DNA of 64,000 bases from AWTP1-13 sp033764875 (GTDB taxonomy: Bacteria; Pseudomonadota; Alphaproteobacteria; Rhizobiales; Hyphomicrobiaceae), in NCBI GenBank assembly GCA_033764875.1, contig JANRIO010000008.1, positions 1 to 64,000 on the forward strand. The letters are read 5' to 3'. Below are positions 1-10,231 of the stretch, one piece after another. Below the pieces are notes generated by a model. The model saw nothing but the letters and a program-made list of their open reading frames with translations, was not told the DNA's origin and made no database searches. Both the position numbers and the translations under genes were made by a program. The first letter of the stretch is position 1. Every line of letters starts with the position of its first letter.

Positions 1-1445
<1,445 letters not shown>

Positions 1446-1749
1446 GGGCTCAGGGCTCCGTATCGGGAAAGGCCGCAACCTTAGCCCCGCGGCATCCGCG
1501 CCGCCAAGTGCTGCGCGCGCCGGACAGGCGGGCGTTCGCGGAGCCCTGGTGCCTCGTGGCTCTCTCGGGATCAGTGAGTGTTGCCATCCTTTCACTGCGT
1601 TCCCGGAAGTCGGCCCGAAGGCCCGGCTGTCCGGGATCTTGCCCCGTCAAAGGATCCGCCACCGGGCAAGGCCCCGGACAAGCGCTGCTTGCGATTGCGC
1701 GCGGGCTTGTTAGCGTCTGTTGTCCAGGCAGGAGCCGAGGAGCGCAGCG
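1446..1749. other. Intergenic space between divergent genes
   Basis: This space separates the divergent hutU and alpha/beta-hydrolase genes, so promoters for both should lie here. Part of it (about 1610-1690) has imperfect GC-rich complementary stretches resembling the dispersed palindromic repeats seen elsewhere in the window. I see no credible coding sequence. Confidence 0.4.
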
Positions 1750-2628
1750 GTGGCGATCGAGATCATCAGAGACATTGTCTACGGCGAGGCGGAGGTCGGC
1801 TACGCGGAGGGCAACGGCGCGATGACGCGCGTGGCCCTGAAGCTCGACGCCTACCTGCCGGCGCAGAGGGGCCCGCAGCCGCGGCCCGGCCTCGTGCTCG
1901 CGTTCGGCGGGGCGTTCCACCGCGGCTCGAAGGAGAGCGACAGCTTCTCGGACGGCGTCGGCACGAGCACGGCCATGGCCGAGTACTGCCGGCGGCTCGC
2001 CGGGCTGGGGCTTGCCTGCTTCTCAGTCGCCTACCGGCTGGCGCAGAGCGATCCGGCGCCCGTCGAGACGCCGGTGCTGACGCAGCGGGAGGGCGTGCCG
2101 CTGGGACGCGCCTCTGTCGTGCGCGAGATGCTGGGGCTCGGGCCGATCACACCGCTCGCCATGGCGCGGGCAATGGACGCGGCCTTCGAGGACGTCGCAA
2201 CGGCTGCACGGTTCGTCCTCGCCAACGGTGAGCGCTTCGGCGTCGACCCGGCGCGCACGGTGCTCGGCGGCTTCTCGGCTGGCGGTCGCTGCGCCATGTA
2301 CGCGGCCTATGCCAGGGGCGTGCCCGTCGCCGGGGTGGTCTCGATCTCCGGGCCGATGATGGCGCAGGACGCGGCGCACTACGCGACGGCGGGCGGCGCC
2401 CTGCCGCCGCTGCTGTATTTCTCCGGGCAGTCGGACCTCGAGCAGGTGCTCAGCGCCACGCCGGGCATGGTGCAAGCCCTGCAGCAGGCCGGGGCCGACG
2501 TCACCTGGGCGCGCATCCCGGGCGCGACGCACTTCTATCCGGCGGAGGCGCGCACGGAGAGCGGCAGCACGGTTCTCGAGGAGATCGTCGAGGCCCTCAG
2601 ACGCTGGCAGTGCCTGCCCGGTCGCTGA
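1750..2628 (+). CDS. Alpha/beta-hydrolase (carboxylesterase-like)
   Basis: A 292-residue cytoplasmic alpha/beta-hydrolase, probably an esterase of the carboxylesterase/dienelactone-hydrolase type. The nucleophile elbow GGFSAGG places the catalytic Ser near residue 176. An FGGAFHRGS segment near residue 45 resembles an oxyanion-hole loop. A late Asp (SGQSD) and His (GATHFYP) can complete the triad. I chose GTG 1750 because a GAGGAG ribosome site ends 7 bases upstream. A TTG at 1720 would add 10 residues without a better site. The substrate is not predictable, and neighbours give no pathway clue. Confidence 0.8.
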   Translation: MAIEIIRDIVYGEAEVGYAEGNGAMTRVALKLDAYLPAQRGPQPRPGLVLAFGGAFHRGSKESDSFSDGVGTSTAMAEYCRRLAGLGLACFSVAYRLAQSDPAPVETPVLTQREGVPLGRASVVREMLGLGPITPLAMARAMDAAFEDVATAARFVLANGERFGVDPARTVLGGFSAGGRCAMYAAYARGVPVAGVVSISGPMMAQDAAHYATAGGALPPLLYFSGQSDLEQVLSATPGMVQALQQAGADVTWARIPGATHFYPAEARTESGSTVLEEIVEALRRWQCLPGR

Positions 2629-2717
2629 GGTGTGTCGTTGAGGGAGGCGATGCTTCGGGCCCGCGCCGCGGCGCCATTGCCGGCTCGCGCGGCCACAAGC
2701 CCGCGCGAGCCCCGTCC

Positions 2718-4130
2718 TCACTCGCGGGGAGCCGCAACGGCCAGCGCCGCACGCTCCAGCATCGACTGCTTCTTGGCAATCGTCGTCAGCTTCTCCGCCG
2801 TCAGGCGCACGGTCTGGCGGATCTGCTCGGGCGTGTGCCTGGAGGTGATGAAGAAGCGCAGGCGCGCCGCCTTCATCGGCACGGCCGGGAAGATAATCGG
2901 CAGCGCGTTGATGCCGTCCTCGAGCAGGCTCTCGGTGAGGCGCACGGCGCGCACCGGACAGCCGACCACGACCGGGATCACCGAGTAGCCGGCGCAGGTC
3001 ATGACGTCGAGACCCGCCTTGCGCGCCTCCTCGAGGAAGAGCTGGCCGTTCTCCTGCAGCTGCTTCACGCGCTGCGGCTCGGCCTTGAGAAGCTCGAGCG
3101 CGGCGAGGGAGCCGGCCGCCAGCGGCGGCGACAGGCCGACCGAGTAGACGTAGCCCGGCGAGTGGTGGCGCAGCAGGTCGATGAGGCCGTGGTTGCCGCA
3201 GATGTAGCCCCCGCACGTGCCGAGCGTCTTGCTCAGCGTGCCCATCCAGATGTCGACGTCGCGCATGTTGACGCCGAAGTGCTCGCCGACACCGCGGCCG
3301 GTCTCGCCCAGCACACCCAGCGAGTGCGCTTCGTCGCACATCAGCCAGGCGCCGTACTTCTTCTTCAGCTCGATGACGCGCGGCAGGTCGGGGAAATCGC
3401 CGTCCATCGAGTAGAGGCCCTCGATCAGGATCAGGCAGTTCTTGTGCTTGCCCCGGTTCTCCTTCAGCACCTTCTCGAGCGCCTCGAGGTTGTTGTGCTG
3501 GAAGGGCTTCATGGTGGCGCGGGACAGCTTGCCGCCGACGATGCCGCTGTTGTGCATCAGCTCGTCGTAGACGATCAGGTCGTCAGGCTCCATCAGCACG
3601 CCGACGGTCGACACGTTCGTGGCGTGGCCGCTGACGTACACGATGCAGTCCTCGGTGCCGTAGAAGTCGGCGAGCGCGCGCTCGAGCGCGCCGTGCAGGG
3701 GCCGCTCGCCGGCGACCAGACGGCTCGCGGAAACGGAGGTGCCGTAGCGATCGATGGCGGCCTTGGCGGCCTCGGCGACGGCGGGCTCCTGGTTGAGGCC
3801 CAGGTAGTCGTAGGAGGCGAAGTTGATGAACTCGCGGCCCTCGCTGATGGTGGTCGCGCCCAGGCGCCCCTCGTGCACCCGGTTGAAGGGGTTCTTCAGC
3901 CCGAACATGGCGCGGACGCTGTTGGCCTTCTTCACGGAGGAGTAGATGTGCAGGTCCGCGAAGGCCGGCGCCGGCGGATAGCTCGGCTCCTGCTCCTCGA
4001 GCGGAACCGTGGCGCCGAGTGAGTTGGCAATCGAGCGAGCGGCCCCTTTCAGGCCTTGGGAGGTGCGCTCGACGGCATTCAGCCAGGCCACCTGCCCCTC
4101 GTGCATCTTCGTTGCGCGCTGCGTCGTCAT
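2718..4130 (-). CDS. PLP-dependent alpha-oxoamine synthase (AONS/KBL/serine palmitoyltransferase superfamily)
   Basis: A 470-residue fold-type I PLP enzyme of the alpha-oxoamine synthase group, which condenses an amino acid with an acyl-CoA or acyl-ACP with loss of CO2. The cofactor Lys is in TLSKTLGTCGGY (Lys301), with the preceding DEAHSLGVLG segment typical of the family. It is about 70 residues longer than BioF or Kbl, mainly at the N-terminus. It lacks the TFSKA context of BioF, so it is closer to the serine palmitoyltransferase-like and polyketide-associated members. ATG 4130 has a good GAGGGAG site upstream. No bio, kbl/tdh or acyl-carrier-protein gene is adjacent. The true substrate is unknown. 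Confidence 0.8.
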   Translation of the reverse strand: MTTQRATKMHEGQVAWLNAVERTSQGLKGAARSIANSLGATVPLEEQEPSYPPAPAFADLHIYSSVKKANSVRAMFGLKNPFNRVHEGRLGATTISEGREFINFASYDYLGLNQEPAVAEAAKAAIDRYGTSVSASRLVAGERPLHGALERALADFYGTEDCIVYVSGHATNVSTVGVLMEPDDLIVYDELMHNSGIVGGKLSRATMKPFQHNNLEALEKVLKENRGKHKNCLILIEGLYSMDGDFPDLPRVIELKKKYGAWLMCDEAHSLGVLGETGRGVGEHFGVNMRDVDIWMGTLSKTLGTCGGYICGNHGLIDLLRHHSPGYVYSVGLSPPLAAGSLAALELLKAEPQRVKQLQENGQLFLEEARKAGLDVMTCAGYSVIPVVVGCPVRAVRLTESLLEDGINALPIIFPAVPMKAARLRFFITSRHTPEQIRQTVRLTAEKLTTIAKKQSMLERAALAVAAPRE

Positions 4131-4271
4131 TACCGTGTCTCCCTCAAGGACCACCAGCCGGTGGCGGGAACGCATCCCATACTGGTCGGCGGAGCCGGGT
4201 GCTGCGTGCAGCGCCCTCGTCCGTCCGCGTGACTGTGAAATCTGCGGTTGCTCGGGATATCTCGCTCTCGG

Positions 4272-4832
4272 CTAGCTGCCCCCCTTCTCGCGCTGGGCCA
4301 TCACGCTGATGAGATCCGAGCGCCAATCACGGCCGGGCAACTTCGCGATTGCAGTTTCAAGGTCACTCTTCACCTCGCTGAAGAAATCGACACCGGCGAT
4401 GAGGGTGTCGAGGTGTGCTGATGTCAAACGCAGGCGCTCCGAGAGGATCGCCGCGATCGAGTGGTAGAGGCGGCCGGTAAACGTCGGGTCGGCGCTCTCC
4501 ATGGCGGCGATGGATTCGCCGCTGAACAGGCGGATGACGGAGGGCTCATCGGCGACGACGCGCGCGCTCGTCGGGTTGCCGTCGACAAACGACATCTCGC
4601 CGAAGCACTCGCCGGGAAGCAGGGTTGCAAGCCGCGCCATCACGCCATCCTCGTGACGCTCGATGCGGACCGCACCGGTTTCCACAAGAAAGATGGCCTT
4701 GAGAATTGTATTCTGCTCCAAGATGAGCTCGTCTGCTGCATATCGTCTCTGTGGCGCTGCCTGGATCAACTTCCGCTCTTCCTCAGGCCTGAGGTAGGGC
4801 AGGAACCGCGTAGCTTCCGTGTGGGCTGCCAT
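4272..4832 (-). CDS. Cyclic nucleotide-binding domain protein without DNA-binding domain
   Basis: A 186-residue protein whose N-terminal two thirds form a cNMP-binding beta-roll. It has the GECFGEMSFVDGNPTSARV phosphate-binding-cassette-like region near residues 90-115. The expected CRP/FNR helix-turn-helix is absent. The C-terminal third is helical (ILSERLRLTSAHLDTLI) and ends soon after. It is therefore probably a stand-alone sensor acting through protein contacts, not a transcription factor. It lies 141 bp upstream of the oxoamine synthase gene on the same strand, so joint transcription is possible. Whether it binds a nucleotide is uncertain. Confidence 0.8.
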   Translation of the reverse strand: MAAHTEATRFLPYLRPEEERKLIQAAPQRRYAADELILEQNTILKAIFLVETGAVRIERHEDGVMARLATLLPGECFGEMSFVDGNPTSARVVADEPSVIRLFSGESIAAMESADPTFTGRLYHSIAAILSERLRLTSAHLDTLIAGVDFFSEVKSDLETAIAKLPGRDWRSDLISVMAQREKGGS

Positions 4833-5575
4833 CGAGGGTCTCCGTTGCGGCCGGCACTCAGCCGCGATCGTGCGCCATCGTGCAGGTCGTGGCCGACACT
4901 CAGCCCATCCCCGGCACCCGATATCGCACCTGCGACCTCATCAGTCTGCGGCCAGAGTTACTAGCACGACCTGCTGGTGGCTGTTCCAGATGTAACAAAA
5001 CAACACTAAGCCTGCAGGATGTTTTGTAGATCACTGATTCCACTTAACTATCCCTTGCCATGACGATGCTGCATGCAACTGATGACGACTGCTTTCGCTC
5101 GGCAGGTGCTCGCGATGCGGCCCGCGGGTGGCCCCGAAGCCGCCTTTTAACCACTCGCCCTGTGATAGGCGGCTGACGGAGCAGTGCCGGCGGCCGTGCC
5201 GACCGGCCGGGCTGCGCCCAGGGGTTGCAGATCCTCGGCCTAGATCATGGGGATGATGCGGACGAAGCGCGCACGGCATCCAGCGCGCGCGGCCAAGTAC
5301 GGCATCGATCCGGACCCTGTCAATTCTCCCGCCAGGCATCTCGGCGCCCCCTGCTCCTCCCGTGCTCCTCGTCCGGGCATTGCAAGTCTCATTCCGTTTG
5401 CCTCGGCGGGAGACAATGTGGGATCGAGGCCCCACGGCCGCTGTCGGGAGTGCGCCATGGCCGGGCGCGCCGAGCCTTCCATCCGGACCGATGTCGATCC
5501 CGCGGCCGGGGACGACCTCGACGCCCGGTGCAAGTTGCGGGCGGACGACCGGGCCCCGCGGTAGCCGGCCACGCG
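4833..5575. other. Long gene-poor intergenic region
   Basis: This is 743 bp upstream of the cNMP-protein gene and downstream of the ureohydrolase gene. About 4950-5060 is distinctly AT-richer than its surroundings and is a plausible promoter area for the leftward cNMP gene. The rest is GC-rich. Open frames of about 105 residues exist on both strands between 5240 and 5572, but they show no recognisable domain, and the composition fits chance opening in GC-rich DNA. I call no gene. Confidence 0.4.
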
Positions 5576-6619
5576 TCAGGGCGCGCGCCGGCCGCGGGCG
5601 GCGGCCAGGCAGAGCAGCTCGAACAGCATCTGCGCCGCGCACTGGGCGGTGTTCGTCGTCGCGTCGTACTGGGGGGCGACCTCGACCACGTCGCCGCCGA
5701 CCATGTCGATGCCGCGCAGCCCCCGCAGCAGCGCCAGCACCTCCCGCGGCGTCAGCCCGCCGACCTCGGGCGTGCCGGTGCCCGGCGCGAAGCCCGGGTC
5801 GAGGCTGTCGATGTCGAAGGTGACGTAGGTCGGGCCGTCGCCGACCACCGCGCGCGCCTTGGCGATCAGCGCCGGCAGCCCCATGGCCGGCACCTCCTCG
5901 GCGTGGATCACCGTCATGCCCGAGACGGTCGAGAACTCCCACAGGTACTCGGCGCCGCCGCGGATGCCGATCTGGATGGTGCGCTCCGGATCGAGCACGC
6001 CCGCCAGCACCGCCTGCCGGAAGGGGCCGCCGTGGTGGAACTTGGAGCCCTCGTAGACGCCGCCCGTGTCGCAGTGGGCGTCGATGTGGACGAGGCCGAC
6101 GGGGCGTGCCTTGCCGACGGCGGCCAGGATCGACTGGGTGATGGAATGGTCGCCGCCCACGGCCAGCGGGATCACCCCGGCCGATACGATGCGCGTGAAG
6201 AACGCCTCGATGTCGGCGTGGCAGCTCTCCAGGCTGAAGCGGCTGCGGAACGGCACGTCGCCGACGTCGGCGGCGCGGCAGTCGGCGGCGGGCGTCATGC
6301 GCAGCACGTGCTCGTAGGGGCCCACGCGCTCGACCGCCCGCACCGCGCGGGGCCCCAGGCGTGCGCCGGCGCGGTTGGTGACGCCAAGGTCCATGGGCAC
6401 GCCGACCAGGGCGACGTCGAGGTCGGCGAAGCCGCGGGCCTCGGCATCGGGCTGGTAGGGCGCGTCGAGGAACGTCGCGGGGCCGGCGAAGGGCCACTTG
6501 CGCTTGTCGCCGTCGGTGAAGTGCAAGCTGGCCGCCTTGCGGAAGTCCGGATCGTCGATGTCGCCGCCTGCGGCGCCGGCGTAGCGTGCCCGCAAGGCCT
6601 CGAGCTTCCTGGCGTCCAT
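5576..6619 (-). CDS. speB: Agmatinase-type ureohydrolase
   Basis: A 347-residue member of the arginase/agmatinase family, which cleaves urea (or formamide) from a guanidino substrate using two Mn ions. All metal-ligand motifs are present: GGDHS (His158), HIDAHCD (Asp180, His182, Asp184) and FDIDSLDP (Asp269, Asp271). ATG 6619 has a GAGGAG site; an upstream start would add 9 residues. Its length and GTGTPE segment fit agmatinases and guanidinobutyrases, but guanidinase or proclavaminate amidinohydrolase-like activity is not excluded, so the symbol is provisional. It follows an M20 peptidase gene by 43 bp, and they may form a nitrogen-scavenging operon. Confidence 0.85.
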   Translation of the reverse strand: MDARKLEALRARYAGAAGGDIDDPDFRKAASLHFTDGDKRKWPFAGPATFLDAPYQPDAEARGFADLDVALVGVPMDLGVTNRAGARLGPRAVRAVERVGPYEHVLRMTPAADCRAADVGDVPFRSRFSLESCHADIEAFFTRIVSAGVIPLAVGGDHSITQSILAAVGKARPVGLVHIDAHCDTGGVYEGSKFHHGGPFRQAVLAGVLDPERTIQIGIRGGAEYLWEFSTVSGMTVIHAEEVPAMGLPALIAKARAVVGDGPTYVTFDIDSLDPGFAPGTGTPEVGGLTPREVLALLRGLRGIDMVGGDVVEVAPQYDATTNTAQCAAQMLFELLCLAAARGRRAP

Positions 6620-6662
6620 GGCAGTCTCCTCGCGCTCTACCGTCACGGGCTCCGGTTTGGTG

Positions 6663-8057
6663 TCACGCCGGCGCCTTGCCCTGCAGCTCTCCCAGGTCCC
6701 AGTACAGCCCGGCCATCAGGCCCAGCGCCTGGCGCACCAGCTCCACCGGCACGTGCTCGTTGGGCGCGTGCTGCGAGCAGCCCGGATAGGAGTGCGGCAC
6801 CCAGATCGTCGCCAGCCCCAGCAGGTCGGCGAAGATCTCGTTGGGTAGCGCGCCGCCGAGGTTGGGCAGCACCGCCGGCTTGACGTTGCTGGAGCGCGCG
6901 ATGGAGGCCGCGGCAAAGCGCGCCCAGGGGTGCTCCGGATCGAGGCGCGTGGCGCTGAAATCGTTGTCGCGGCTGGGCAGCACCTCCACCATGCCGAGGC
7001 CGTGCCGCTCGAGATGCCGGCGGACGGCCGGCAGCACGGCCGACTGGTCGATGCCCACGACGTGGCGCAGCTGGCAGCGCGCCCAGGCGCGCGGCGGAAT
7101 GGCATTGACCGGGGTCCTGGGATTGCCGGTCTCGTAGGCCAGCACCTCGAAGTTGCACCAGCCGTAGACCTTCTCCGGCGCCGTCAGGCCGGGCTCGCCC
7201 CAGCCGGCCTCGATCTCGGGCGCACCGGGTCCGCCGTCGATCTCGATGTCGGCGAGTGCCGCGCGGACGCTTTGCGGAATGCCGCCGGCAGGCACCATCT
7301 CGGGAATGCGGATCTGGCCCGTGGGCCCCACCAGGCAGGCGATGGCGTGCGCGAGCTGGATGCCCGGGTTGGAGATCAGGCCGCCCCAGTTGCCCGAGTG
7401 GTGGCCGCCGGGGCGCGCCTCGATCTGCAGATCGAGCATCATGGCCCCGCGCGCCCCGAGGAACAGCGTCGGGCGGCCGGCGGAGACGCGCGGACCGTCC
7501 GAGGCGACGAGCAGGTCGGCCCGCAGCAGGTCGACGTTGGCCGCGCACATCTCCTTGAGGCCAGGCGAGCCCAGCTCCTCGCCCATCTCGATGAGCCACT
7601 TGGCGTTGAAGCCGAGCTTGCCGCGGCTCGCGAGGACAGCACGTTGTGCCGCGAAATTGAGCAGGTGCTGCCCTTTGTTGTCGACGACGCCGCGCCCCCA
7701 CCAGCGTCCGTCGCGCTCGGTGAGCGTCCAGGGGCCAAGGCCACTGTGCCATTCGGCGTCGAGGCCCCGGATGACGTCGCCGTGCCCGTAGCCGAGCACG
7801 GTCGGCCGGGCCGGGTCCTCCATGCGCTCGGCGAACAGGAAGGGTCCCCGGGCCGCAGGGTGCTCGAGGATGCGCGTTGCAAATCCCATCGCCTCCAGCG
7901 TCGGCATCGCTATCTCCTTGAGATAGCGTGCAAGATCGCCAGTGCGCTCCGGGTTCTGGCTCTCCGTCGGAACCGCCACCGCGCGGGCAAGCTCCCCCTT
8001 GAAGGCGCCCGTGTCGAACATGGCCTCGGCGGCGGCAATGGCGGCGGCTCGTGTCAT
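6663..8057 (-). CDS. M20 family metallopeptidase
   Basis: A 464-residue zinc-dependent peptidase or amidohydrolase of the M20 family (dipeptidases, deacetylases, carbamoylases). The metal-site motifs are YGHGD (first His/Asp pair), RGVVDNKGQ (bridging Asp) and EMGEELGS (catalytic Glu pair). The lid-domain HHSGNWGG segment follows. ATG 8057 has a GAGGGAG site 5 bases upstream; the open frame further upstream looks non-coding. The gene precedes the ureohydrolase gene by 43 bp on the same strand. The exact substrate cannot be read from the sequence. Confidence 0.85.
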   Translation of the reverse strand: MTRAAAIAAAEAMFDTGAFKGELARAVAVPTESQNPERTGDLARYLKEIAMPTLEAMGFATRILEHPAARGPFLFAERMEDPARPTVLGYGHGDVIRGLDAEWHSGLGPWTLTERDGRWWGRGVVDNKGQHLLNFAAQRAVLASRGKLGFNAKWLIEMGEELGSPGLKEMCAANVDLLRADLLVASDGPRVSAGRPTLFLGARGAMMLDLQIEARPGGHHSGNWGGLISNPGIQLAHAIACLVGPTGQIRIPEMVPAGGIPQSVRAALADIEIDGGPGAPEIEAGWGEPGLTAPEKVYGWCNFEVLAYETGNPRTPVNAIPPRAWARCQLRHVVGIDQSAVLPAVRRHLERHGLGMVEVLPSRDNDFSATRLDPEHPWARFAAASIARSSNVKPAVLPNLGGALPNEIFADLLGLATIWVPHSYPGCSQHAPNEHVPVELVRQALGLMAGLYWDLGELQGKAPA

Positions 8058-8275
8058 TCGTCTCCCTCGCGATGCTGGAGGCCGGACATTGGCAGATTTC
8101 GGCCGCGCCCGCAGCCCTGCGCGCGGCGCCCTCGACAAGGTGACTTTCGCGCCGGCGGCCAGACCTTTGTCGCCACGACGGCTGACCGGGGGCGCCGGGC
8201 GGGGCTACACTGCGGGCGGAGGAACGCCTCGGCCTCGGCCGGAGCGTCAACGCGAACAAGAGAAGATCGACGCCC

Positions 8276-9817
8276 ATGAACGAGCAACTCCGCCGCATCG
8301 ACGCGGCACGACCCGAGGCGAAGGCCGGCAACGCCGCAGGCCAGCCGGCCACGCCCGAGCACTTCGACGTGCTGATCGTCGGCGCCGGCATCTCCGGCAT
8401 CGGCTCGGCCTACCACCTGCTCACGCAGTGCCCCGGCACCAGCTTCGTGATCCTGGAGACGCAGGCCGGCTTCGGCGGCACCTGGCGCACGCATCGCTAC
8501 CCCGGCATCCGCTCCGACAGCGATCTCTACACCTTCGGCTACCGCTTCAAGCCGTGGACCGGGCCGCCGATCGCGACGGCCGAGGAGATCCTGGCCTACA
8601 TGGGCGAGGTGATCGAGGACAACGGCATCGCCCCGCACATCCGCTATCGCCACCGGATCTCGCGCGCCGCCTGGTCGAGCGCGGAGCGCCGCTGGACCAT
8701 CACGGCGACCGATCTCGACGCCGGCGAGGAGCGCACCTTCACCGCCGGCTTCCTGTGGATGTGCCAGGGCTACTACCGGCACGAGGAGGGCTACACGCCG
8801 CAGTGGCCCGGCATGGGCGACTTCAAGGGCCGCATCGTGCATCCGCAGACGTGGCCCGAGGATCTCGACCTCGCGGACAAGCGCGTCGTCGTCATCGGCT
8901 CGGGGGCGACGGCGGCGACGCTGGTGCCGGCCATCGCCGGCAAGTGCCGTCACGTCACCATGCTGCAGCGCTCGCCGACCTTCTTCCGCACCGGGCGCAA
9001 TGCCATCGAGATTGCCGACGAGCTGCGCCGGCTCGAGGTCGACGAAACCTGGATCCACGAGATCGTGCGCCGCAAGATCCTGTACGAGCAATGGGTGTTC
9101 ACGCACCGCTGCGTCGACGAGCCGGAGGTGGTGACCAAGGAGCTGCTGTCGGCGGTGAAGCACTATCTGGGCGAGGACTTCGACATCGCCAAGCATTTCA
9201 CGCCGAGCTACCGGCCCTGGCGGCAGCGCATCGCATTCATCCCTGACGGCGACCTGTTCCAGGGCATCAAGCAGGGCAAGGCCTCGGTGGTGACCGACGA
9301 GATCGAGCGCTTCACGGCCGACGGCATCATGCTCAAGTCGGGCCAGCTGCTGGAGGCCGACGTCATCGTCACGGCGACCGGCTTCAATCTGAGCGCGCTC
9401 GGCGACATGGCATTCGCGATCGACGGCGCCCCGCTCGTCTGGTCCGATACCGTCACCTATCGCGGCCTGATGTTCACCGGCGTGCCCAACATGGCGTGGG
9501 TGTTCGGCTACTTCCGCGCCAGCTGGACGCTGCGCACCGATATGGTCGCCGACCTCGTCTGCCGCCTTCTCAACCACATGAAGGATAAGGGCGTCACCAA
9601 GGTCGTGCCGCAGCTGCGGCCGCAGGACAGCAACATGCCGATCCTGCCCTGGATCGACGCCGAGAACTTCAATCCCGGCTACCTGCTGCGCGGCATGCAC
9701 CTGTGGCCCAAGCGCGGCGACAAGCCCGAGTGGCAGCACAGCCAGGACTACTGGACGGAGAAGAACCAGGTGCCCTGCGCCGACCTCGAGGACGGCTGCC
9801 TGGTCTACGAGGCATAA
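8276..9817 (+). CDS. Flavin-containing monooxygenase, Baeyer-Villiger type
   Basis: A 513-residue class B flavoprotein monooxygenase using FAD and NADPH to oxygenate a ketone or heteroatom. Two Rossmann motifs are visible: GAGISG near residue 30 for FAD and GSGATA near residue 210 for NADPH. The Baeyer-Villiger fingerprint FxGxxxHxxxWP is present as FKGRIVHPQTWP just before the second Rossmann motif. The FGGTWRTHRYPG segment is also typical. It is divergent from the M20 gene, with 218 bp between them for both promoters. The natural substrate is unknown; no esterase gene is directly adjacent. Confidence 0.88.
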   Translation: MNEQLRRIDAARPEAKAGNAAGQPATPEHFDVLIVGAGISGIGSAYHLLTQCPGTSFVILETQAGFGGTWRTHRYPGIRSDSDLYTFGYRFKPWTGPPIATAEEILAYMGEVIEDNGIAPHIRYRHRISRAAWSSAERRWTITATDLDAGEERTFTAGFLWMCQGYYRHEEGYTPQWPGMGDFKGRIVHPQTWPEDLDLADKRVVVIGSGATAATLVPAIAGKCRHVTMLQRSPTFFRTGRNAIEIADELRRLEVDETWIHEIVRRKILYEQWVFTHRCVDEPEVVTKELLSAVKHYLGEDFDIAKHFTPSYRPWRQRIAFIPDGDLFQGIKQGKASVVTDEIERFTADGIMLKSGQLLEADVIVTATGFNLSALGDMAFAIDGAPLVWSDTVTYRGLMFTGVPNMAWVFGYFRASWTLRTDMVADLVCRLLNHMKDKGVTKVVPQLRPQDSNMPILPWIDAENFNPGYLLRGMHLWPKRGDKPEWQHSQDYWTEKNQVPCADLEDGCLVYEA

Positions 9818-9847
9818 GTGTTTCGCCTCCGGCAATGGATTTCCATC

Positions 9848-10064
9848 GTCGTCCTTGGGCTTGTCCCGAGGACCCAGCATCCAGCGTCGGAGGAGGCGAT
9901 TGGGTAGATGTTCGGGACAAGCCCGGGGCATTCCGATTGAAGGTCTTGAAACGTCGCGACCCACTGCAAGCTGACGTGGATGCCCGCCTTCGCGGGCATG
10001 ACGGTTGGGGTGTGGCACGACTTCGCCTCACCACCAGCGTCACCCCCGCGCCGGCGGGGGTCCA
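9848..10064. repeat. Palindromic intergenic repeats (families A and B)
   Basis: Two repeat units follow each other in the gap before the next gene. The first (9848-9935) has the family A outline: a GGGCTTGTCCCGAGGA arm, a CCAGC spacer block and a complementary GGGACAAGCCC arm. The second (about 9977-10062) has a GCCCGCCTTCGCGGGC hairpin followed by ATGACGGTTGGGG, then a CCCCCGCGCCGGCGGGGG hairpin. Related copies occur at 14.8, 21.8, 24.6-24.8, 27.8 and 43.6 kb. They are not coding. Confidence 0.75.
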
Positions 10065-10231
10065 CGCCAGCTTGAGATCTGGCCGCAACAGCCGAGCTTG
10101 CTCCATCCCAGTCCCTTCCTTCCTTCGGAACTGGTCTCTCAAGCGTGCAGCCATGGGACGCGCCCGACCATGACAACCTGGATGCCACGCATCGGACAGA
10201 GAACACGCGCACTGCAGAGAGGGAGGCCGGC

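Noticed and set aside
5240..5572. Open frames of about 105-110 residues on both strands in the 743-bp gap
   Set aside because: No domain, no ribosome site, and composition typical of chance frames in GC-rich DNA.
9848..10062. Possible CRISPR array from repeated palindromes
   Set aside because: Repeat units are unequal, not regularly spaced, and there are no uniform spacers or cas genes.
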